Source: Rahnella inusitata_A
Lineage (GTDB): Bacteria; Pseudomonadota; Gammaproteobacteria; Enterobacterales; Enterobacteriaceae
Reading direction: 5' to 3'
Assembly (NCBI RefSeq): GCF_965118895.1
Contig: NZ_CBCPJJ010000018.1
Coordinates: 94,160 to 158,159 of the forward strand
DNA: 64,000 nucleotides
The notes under the pieces were generated by a model, which was given only the letters and a program-made list of their open reading frames with translations, ran no database searches and was not told where the DNA came from. The position numbers and the translations under genes are program-made. Of this stretch, positions 58,473 through 64,000 are shown piece after piece (position 1 is the stretch's first letter; each line of letters starts with the position of its first letter).

Positions 58473-60560
58473 ATGGAAAATAAAGCACTGGAGCAGGCCG
58501 CCAGGGAGGCGGGGATTTCCTCTGGTTTTATTAATGCGCACGGCAAACAGCAGGCCATCGCGGCGGAAACTAAACGTGAGCTGTTATCGGCGATGGGCTG
58601 GGTGGCGCAATCGCGCCCGGTCAACACGCCGGTACCGGCTGTTAAAGTGTTCGTTACCGGCAGCCGTCTGGCACTGCCGGTCGGCGGTGACGGCGAATAT
58701 GGCTGGACGCTGCGGCTGGAAAATGGCGGAACCACACAGGGGCGCGTCAGCGGTAAAATGACGCTAGCGCTGCCGGGGAAAATTCCCACCGGTTATCACC
58801 AGCTGACGCTGACGCAGGACGCGCAGCAGTGGGATTGCCGGGTAATTGTCGCGCCGAAACGCTGCTACGAGCCGGACGCGCTGCTGGCCGGTAAAAAACT
58901 CTGGGGCGCCTGCGTGCAGCTCTATACGCTGCGCTCGGAGAATAACTGGGGCATCGGCGATTTCAGCGATCTCAACGTTTTACTGAAAAATGTCGCCGAA
59001 CGCGGCGGGGCGTTTGTCGGCCTCAATCCTATCCACGCGCTCTATCCGGCCAATCCGGTGGCAGCCAGTCCTTACAGCCCGTCTTCACGCCGCTGGCTAA
59101 ACGTCATTTATATCGACGTTGCTGCGGTGGATGATTTTAAGCGAAGTGAAGAAGCACAGATTTGGTGGCACCGGCCGGTGACGCAGCAGCGTTTGCAGGC
59201 GGCACGCGCCAGTGACTGGGTGGATTACGCCGAAGTGATGCCGCTCAAACTGGAAGGTTTACGCCTCGCCTACGCCCATTTCCTGGGCCGTAAGCCGCAG
59301 GATGCGCAGGTCAAATCCCTGGCGAATTTTGTGAAGCAGGGCGGCGAAAGCCTGTATTTACAGGCGGCGTTCGATGCACTGTATGAACATCTGGCGAAAG
59401 AAACCGATGTGGCGCTCGGCTGGAACCGCTGGCCGGAAAAATATCACGATGCGCGAGGCCCGGCGGTTCGGGCATTCTGCGAGCAACATGCGCAAGACGT
59501 CGAATTTTATCTGTGGCTGCAATGGCTGGCAGAAACGCAGTTTTCGCGTTGCTATCACACCAGCCAGCAGCAGGACATGCCGATGGGGCTGTACCGCGAT
59601 CTGGCGGTCGGCGTGGTCGGGGGCGGTTCTGAAACCTGGGGTGACGGCGAGCTGTATTGCCTGAAAGCCTCGGTCGGTGCGCCGCCGGATATCCTCGGTC
59701 CGCTTGGTCAGAACTGGGATCTGCGCCCGATGGATCCTCATGTGATGATCAGACGCGGTTATCAGCCGTTTATCGATCTTCTGCGTTCCAACATGACCAG
59801 CTGCGGCGCGCTGCGTATCGATCACGTGATGGCGCTGTTGCGTCTGTGGTGGATCCCTGCGGGAGAAACGGCGGATAAAGGCGCTTACGTGCAATATCCG
59901 GTGGACGACCTGCTGGCGATCCTGGCGCTGGAAAGTCAGCGTCATCGCTGCATGGTGATCGGCGAAGATCTGGGTACCGTGCCAGTGGAAATCGTCAGCA
60001 AGCTGCGCGAGGGCGGCGTCTATTCTTACAAAGTGCTGTATTTCGAGCGCGATGAGGAAAATAACTTCCGCGCGCCGCAGTCGTATCCGGTTCAGGCGAT
60101 GGCGACCATCACCACACACGATCTCCCCACGTTGCGCGGCTACTGGCAAAGCGACGATCTGGCGCTCGGCAAAACCCTTGGCCTGTACCGTGACGAAGAG
60201 GTTTTACAGGAGCTGTACGCCGACCGTGCGCGGGCGCGACAAGGTCTGCTCGACGGTTTGCATCACTACGACTGCATTCCGAAGAAAACCGGACGCAAGG
60301 CGGCGCTGATGGAAATGACGCCGGTGCTCAACCGTGGCCTGCAACGTTACGTCGCCGACAGCGCCTGTGCGTTGCTCGGCCTGCAACCGGAAGACTGGCT
60401 CGACATGGACGCGCCGGTCAACGTTCCCGGCACCAGTGACGAATTCCCAAACTGGCGACGTAAGCTTTCTCACACGCTGGAAGAAATGTTCGCCGACGAG
60501 CAGGTGAATAAGCTGATTAAAGACCTCGATAAACGCCGCAGGAAAGTGTCAGTGAGCTGA
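58473..60560 (+). CDS. malQ: 4-alpha-glucanotransferase (amylomaltase) MalQ
   Basis: MalQ transfers glucan chains between maltodextrins and releases glucose. The 695-residue product is a GH77 enzyme with SPYSPSSRRWLNVIYID, the nucleophile block ALRIDHVMALLRLWW, the acid/base block IGEDLGTVP and TTHDLPTLRGYW. AAGGAG precedes the ATG, nine bases after malP, so the two form one operon ended by a strong terminator. Confidence 0.97.
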   Translation: MENKALEQAAREAGISSGFINAHGKQQAIAAETKRELLSAMGWVAQSRPVNTPVPAVKVFVTGSRLALPVGGDGEYGWTLRLENGGTTQGRVSGKMTLALPGKIPTGYHQLTLTQDAQQWDCRVIVAPKRCYEPDALLAGKKLWGACVQLYTLRSENNWGIGDFSDLNVLLKNVAERGGAFVGLNPIHALYPANPVAASPYSPSSRRWLNVIYIDVAAVDDFKRSEEAQIWWHRPVTQQRLQAARASDWVDYAEVMPLKLEGLRLAYAHFLGRKPQDAQVKSLANFVKQGGESLYLQAAFDALYEHLAKETDVALGWNRWPEKYHDARGPAVRAFCEQHAQDVEFYLWLQWLAETQFSRCYHTSQQQDMPMGLYRDLAVGVVGGGSETWGDGELYCLKASVGAPPDILGPLGQNWDLRPMDPHVMIRRGYQPFIDLLRSNMTSCGALRIDHVMALLRLWWIPAGETADKGAYVQYPVDDLLAILALESQRHRCMVIGEDLGTVPVEIVSKLREGGVYSYKVLYFERDEENNFRAPQSYPVQAMATITTHDLPTLRGYWQSDDLALGKTLGLYRDEEVLQELYADRARARQGLLDGLHHYDCIPKKTGRKAALMEMTPVLNRGLQRYVADSACALLGLQPEDWLDMDAPVNVPGTSDEFPNWRRKLSHTLEEMFADEQVNKLIKDLDKRRRKVSVS

Positions 60561-60581
60561 GGTTGATAAAGTCAGTGAGAG

Positions 60582-60616
60582 AAGGGGCTCTGTCAGAAGA
60601 CAGAGCCCCTTTTTTA
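60582..60616 (+). terminator. malPQ terminator
   Basis: A 13 base-pair stem (60582-60594 with 60599-60611, loop AGAA) is followed by TTTT, about 20 bases after malQ. Confidence 0.95.
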
Positions 60617-60794
60617 TGCGCGAAAGGTTGGGATATGTTGCTTTGTAGAGGAAGCATAAAGGATGCCGTAAGGTTTATGGATAAAGGGATACCCCACCCG
60701 GTGTACGCCGTGCTGTTGAATGACTCCAGTGCTCCGTGATGGCAGTTGCCAACGCCTCCCTCACTGAAAATTTCAGAATGCATGGCTCACCGGA
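60617..60794. other. Gap between malPQ and malEFG terminators
   Basis: About 180 bases between two convergent operons. I see no gene, promoter or repeat here that I can support. Confidence 0.5.
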
Positions 60795-60822
60795 TAAAAA
60801 AAAGGCGGCTTATTAAGCCGCC
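60795..60822 (-). terminator. malEFG terminator
   Basis: GGCGGCTT (60804-60811) pairs with AAGCCGCC (60815-60822) around a three-base loop; on the minus strand eight T follow. It is 69 bases after the malG stop. Confidence 0.9.
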
Positions 60823-60890
60823 CAAGACACAGGGAATCAAACAAGTAGAACACCCATTGCTGGGATTAAGCGCATTAGCTTTTACATCAG

Positions 60891-61781
60891 TTACCCTTTC
60901 ACTCCCCCCGCCGTCAGGCCGCCGACCAGCCAGCGTTGAGCAATCAGGAAGACCGCCGTAATCGGTATGGCGGACAGAATCGCTGCCGCCGCGAAATCGC
61001 CCCACAGGTAGTTCTGCGGGTTGAGGTATTGCTGCATGCCGACCGCCAGGGTGTAGCTGTTCACATCACGCAGCAGCAGTGAGGCGACCGGGACTTCCGT
61101 TATTGCAGCGATAAACGACAGAATGAAGACGACCGCCAGAATCGGCACCGACAGCGGCAGGAGCACCAGCCGGAAAGCCTGCCACGGGCTGGCGCCGTCC
61201 AGCGCAGCGGCTTCTTCCAGCGAACTGTCGATGGTTTCGAAGTAGCCTTTGATCGTCCACACATGCAGCGCGATGCCGCCCATATAGGCGAAAATCACAC
61301 CGCCGTGGGTGTTCAGCCCGAGGAACGGCACGTACACGCCAAGGCGGTCGAAGAGGGCGTATAACGCCACCAGCGACAGCACCGCCGGGAACATCTGGAA
61401 GATCAGCATCCCCTTAAGCAGTGAGCTTTTGCCACGGAACTTCATGCGGGCAAAGGCGTAGGCGCAGGTGGTGGAAAGGGCGACGATCCCGACGGCGGTG
61501 ATCGCGGCGATTTTGATCGAGTTCCACAACCACAGCATCACCGGGAATGGCGGCGGCGTGATGCTGCCGTCGCTGTTGGTGACGGCGATCCCCAGCGCCA
61601 GTTTCCAGTGATCCCACGACACTTGATCCGGGATCAGGCTGCCGGTGGCGAAGTTACCGGGGCGCAGTGAGATGGCAAACACCATCAGCAGCGGGAACAG
61701 GATCAGCGCCAGAAAGCACAGCAGTAACAGGTGCGTCACCAGCAATCTGACTTTTTGCGACTTAGGTTTAACCATTGGCAT
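60891..61781 (-). CDS. malG: Maltose ABC transporter permease MalG
   Basis: MalG is one of the two membrane subunits of the maltose/maltodextrin importer MalFGK2. The 296-residue product (same as E. coli) has six helices and the EAA loop EEAAALDGASPWQAFRLVLLP that contacts the ATPase MalK. GGAG precedes the ATG and it starts 13 bases after malF. malK is not in the window. Confidence 0.97.
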   Translation of the reverse strand: MPMVKPKSQKVRLLVTHLLLLCFLALILFPLLMVFAISLRPGNFATGSLIPDQVSWDHWKLALGIAVTNSDGSITPPPFPVMLWLWNSIKIAAITAVGIVALSTTCAYAFARMKFRGKSSLLKGMLIFQMFPAVLSLVALYALFDRLGVYVPFLGLNTHGGVIFAYMGGIALHVWTIKGYFETIDSSLEEAAALDGASPWQAFRLVLLPLSVPILAVVFILSFIAAITEVPVASLLLRDVNSYTLAVGMQQYLNPQNYLWGDFAAAAILSAIPITAVFLIAQRWLVGGLTAGGVKG

Positions 61782-61794
61782 TGTGTGTTGCTCC

Positions 61795-63339
61795 TCAGTC
61801 GAATTTCATACGTGAAGCTTTCAGATTCACGATAGCCAGCGCGCCAACTAACAGGAAGATGAGCGTGGCAATCGCTGCCGCCAGCCCGAAGTCCTGCCCG
61901 CCGCCGCCTTCAAAGGCGATGCGATAGGTGTAACTGACCAGCAAATCGGTATGTCCGGCCGGTGTGGTGGTGCCGAGCATGTCCGGGCCGCCGTTGGTCA
62001 GCAGCTGGATGAGCACGAAGTTATTAAAGTTGAAGGCGAAGCTGGCGATCATCAGCGGCGTCAGCGGTTTGATGAGCAAAGGCAGCGTGATGCGGAAGAA
62101 GTTCTGCATCGGCGTCGCGCCGTCCATTGCTGAGGCTTCGTACAGATCGTCCGGAATGGCCTTCAGCAGCCCCATGCACAGGATCATCATGTACGGATAA
62201 CCCAGCCAGGTGTTGACGATGATGATCATACTTTTGGCGGTCCACGGATCGCTGAACCATGCGGGTTTGATGCCAAACAGCGCGCTGAGCATCAGGTTGA
62301 TTTCACCGAAGCTCTGGTTGAACAGGCCCTTGAAAATCAGAATCGAAATAAAGGCCGGTACCGCATAGGGCAGGATCAGCAGAATGCGGTATGCCGCTTT
62401 GCCTTTCAGCTCCTCCCACTGCACTACGCACGCCAGCACCATGCCGACGGCAACGGTCAGCACCACGGTCAGCAGGGCGAAAACAATCGTCCAGACAAAG
62501 ATCGACAGGAAGGGTTTCTGAATACCTTCATCATGGAAGACGCGCAGGAAATTTTGCCAGCCGATGCCAACGGTAAATCCGGGGCTGAGTTTTTCAGCCT
62601 GCCATTCACCTTGTGTGTTCACCGCCTGATAGAAGCCGGTATCCATGTTCGGACGATAAAGCGTGCCGGTTTGTACGTTGGTCAGCTGTTTACCATCGTC
62701 AGCCCGTTTATACAGCGGCTGGGTGCCGGAGAACTGACGCAGGGAACTCATGCGCAGGGTTTCGCCGTCGGGCAGTTTGGCGGCGAGCTGGCCGAGCGCC
62801 AGACGGTTTTGCGTCACCACGCGCAGCCCGGCTTTATCCCCGGCGGGAACGGGCTGCGGCGTCATTTCCAGCGTTTGTGGCGCGGAGGCGTCGAAGGCAA
62901 ACGGCGGAGATACCAACGTTTCGCTGCTGTCTGCGGACGTCAGTGCCAGCTGCCATTTTTCACCCACAGGGAAGAGTGCAAAATTCAGTGCTTTTCCGCC
63001 CTGAAATTCGCGGCCCATCAATACCGACTGCGCACGTTCGAAAGTCAGCTGGTTGGTGCTGCTGTAGTTAGTAAAGGCAATCGCGATGGTACACACCAGC
63101 GGGAACAGCACAAATAAAGACATGCCCGCCAGGCCGGGATAGACGTAGCGCCAGGAGTAGGCACGGCGGTTGCCATAAATAAAGAGGCCGAGGCTGGAGA
63201 GGATCAGCGCCAGAACGGCAAAGAGGTATTCACCCTGCGCATACATCAGCACGATCAGGTAACCGGATAAGCAGGCGAGCAGGCCGATGGCCAGCCATTT
63301 TAACGCGTTGCCGAGCGGTCGTTTTTTGGCTACTGGCAT
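61795..63339 (-). CDS. malF: Maltose ABC transporter permease MalF
   Basis: MalF is the larger membrane subunit and carries the P2 periplasmic loop that docks MalE. The 514-residue product (same as E. coli) has eight helices, a roughly 180-residue P2 loop (about 95-275), and the EAA loop YEASAMDGATPMQNFFRITLP. AAGGA precedes the ATG. Confidence 0.97.
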   Translation of the reverse strand: MPVAKKRPLGNALKWLAIGLLACLSGYLIVLMYAQGEYLFAVLALILSSLGLFIYGNRRAYSWRYVYPGLAGMSLFVLFPLVCTIAIAFTNYSSTNQLTFERAQSVLMGREFQGGKALNFALFPVGEKWQLALTSADSSETLVSPPFAFDASAPQTLEMTPQPVPAGDKAGLRVVTQNRLALGQLAAKLPDGETLRMSSLRQFSGTQPLYKRADDGKQLTNVQTGTLYRPNMDTGFYQAVNTQGEWQAEKLSPGFTVGIGWQNFLRVFHDEGIQKPFLSIFVWTIVFALLTVVLTVAVGMVLACVVQWEELKGKAAYRILLILPYAVPAFISILIFKGLFNQSFGEINLMLSALFGIKPAWFSDPWTAKSMIIIVNTWLGYPYMMILCMGLLKAIPDDLYEASAMDGATPMQNFFRITLPLLIKPLTPLMIASFAFNFNNFVLIQLLTNGGPDMLGTTTPAGHTDLLVSYTYRIAFEGGGGQDFGLAAAIATLIFLLVGALAIVNLKASRMKFD

Positions 63340-63356
63340 AGGGAAATCCTTTTAGT

Positions 63357-63387
63357 AACGGTGCGGACTTCATCAGGCCGCACCGTT
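63357..63387 (-). other. Stem-loop between malE and malF
   Basis: AACGGTGCGG (63357-63366) and CCGCACCGTT (63378-63387) form a perfect ten base-pair stem. No T-run follows on the minus strand. In E. coli the malE-malF gap holds REP hairpins that stabilise malE mRNA so that binding protein exceeds the permeases; this single hairpin occupies the same place. Confidence 0.7.
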
Positions 63388-63426
63388 TATTTCATTACCT
63401 TAACTTCATTAACGACATCACAATCA

Positions 63427-64000
63427 TTACTTGGTAATGCGTGTTTCTACATCTTTCAGCGCTTGCGGAACGGTCTGACGGCCATTCACTGCGTTGATGA
63501 TTGCGCTACGTTCGGCGTACCAGAAGGCACTCATCTGCGGGATGTTAGGCATGATTTCGCCGTTCTTGGAGTTCGCCATGGTGGCGGCGATGCGTGGGTC
63601 TTTTTCCAGTTGCTCCTGGTAGGACTTCAGCGCCACTGCACCCAGTGGTTTGTCTTTATTCACCACCGCCAGACCGTCGTTGGTGATCAGGTAGTTTTCG
63701 AGGAACTCTTTCGCCAGTTCTTTGTTCGGGCTGGCGGCGTTAATCCCGGCAGTCAGCACGCCGACGAATGGTTTAGACGGTTTGCCATGGAAGGTCGGCA
63801 GCAGCGTCACGCCGTAGTTGATTTTGCTCTTGTCGAGGTTTGACCACGCCCACGGGCCGTCGATGGTCATTGCGGTCTGGCCTTTGTTGAAAGCGGCTTC
63901 GGCGATGGAGTAGTCGGTATCGGCGTTGATGTGCTTGTTCTTCACCAAATCGATGATGAATTGCAGGCCTGCCTGCGAACCTGCGTTGTTCACGCCGGTG
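63427..64000 (-). CDS. malE: Maltose-binding protein MalE (5' part missing)
   Basis: MalE is the periplasmic maltodextrin-binding protein that delivers substrate to MalFG. Only the last 191 codons are in the window; the frame is open at base 64000. The visible part has TDYSIAEAAFNKGQTAMTIDGPWAWSN, PNKELAKEFLENYL and the C-terminal MPNIPQMSAFWYAERSAI with Trp/Tyr ligand residues, ending RITK as in E. coli. It is the first gene of malEFG. Confidence 0.97.
   Translation of the reverse strand, partial: TGVNNAGSQAGLQFIIDLVKNKHINADTDYSIAEAAFNKGQTAMTIDGPWAWSNLDKSKINYGVTLLPTFHGKPSKPFVGVLTAGINAASPNKELAKEFLENYLITNDGLAVVNKDKPLGAVALKSYQEQLEKDPRIAATMANSKNGEIMPNIPQMSAFWYAERSAIINAVNGRQTVPQALKDVETRITK

Noticed and set aside
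60746..60961. A 71-codon plus-strand frame between malQ and malG
   Set aside because: It runs through the malG terminator and into malG antisense, with no similarity or ribosome-binding site.

Overview
The window is chromosomal DNA of a gamma-proteobacterium of the order Enterobacterales. The housekeeping proteins (IF2, RbfA, TruB, S15, PNPase, NlpI, DeaD, NrdD, MgtA, MalP/Q) match Escherichia coli K-12 as I remember it almost residue for residue, and several E. coli gene orders are kept. The presence of rpfF/rpfR and the merged mal cluster suggest a Yersiniaceae-type genus (Rahnella, Ewingella or Serratia-like), but genus cannot be settled from sequence reading alone. There are no insertion sequences, prophage genes, CRISPR arrays or tRNA/rRNA genes that I can see. 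The one clearly accessory-looking insert is a small ccdAB toxin-antitoxin pair.

Layout. 1-9920: the translation and RNA-metabolism operon infB (5' end cut off)-rbfA-truB-rpsO-pnp-nlpI-yrbN-deaD, with the pnp leader hairpin and the 26-codon yrbN overlapping deaD. 10010-14679: yhbW, then an HlyD-type adaptor with two paralogous ABC-2 permeases and no ATPase. 14737-19588: the yhb block, i.e. ubiV-ubiU divergent from ubiT-yhbS (oxygen-independent ubiquinone synthesis), then yhbQ, yhbP and yraR. 19708-26653: the carbon-phosphorus lyase operon phnFGHIJKLMN, reading leftward from a putative Pho box. 26920-27396: ccdAB. 27441-34920: nrdDG (with paired NrdR boxes), treCB, treR, and the mgtL/mgtA leader; this keeps the E. 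coli order nrdG-nrdD-treC-treB-treR-mgtA. 34918-46188: mgtA, sstT, alx with its yybP-ykoY riboswitch, a class I glutamine amidotransferase, ygjR, ygjP, rlmG and fadH, close to the E. coli sstT-alx-ygjRP-rlmG-fadH order. 46582-49496: convergent rpfF and rpfR, a diffusible-signal-factor synthase and its PAS-GGDEF-EAL receptor. 49791-52760: bglX and a yjcB-like membrane protein. 53012-64000: the maltose system in one block, malT divergent from malPQ, which converges on malG-malF-malE (malE cut by the window end).

How the genes work together. Three regulated carbon modules are visible. Trehalose: TreB imports and phosphorylates, TreC hydrolyses, TreR represses. Maltodextrin: MalEFG import, MalP/MalQ breakdown, MalT activation. 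Phosphonate: PhnGHIJ plus PhnK/L/M/N, with PhnF as repressor, but no PhnCDE importer here. Anaerobic functions (UbiTUV, NrdDG, TreC neighbours) carry FNR-like or NrdR sites. RNA-based control is unusually dense: pnp RNase III-type leader, yrbN-deaD overlap, mgtL leader peptide with competing hairpins, and the manganese/pH riboswitch of alx.

The most noteworthy items are the 11-codon MgtL reduced to little more than its EPDP core with competing downstream stems, the RpfF/RpfR signalling pair with a palindrome upstream of rpfF, a CcdA lacking its DNA-binding half, the Pho box and inverted repeat in front of phnF, and the ATPase-less ABC-2 exporter.
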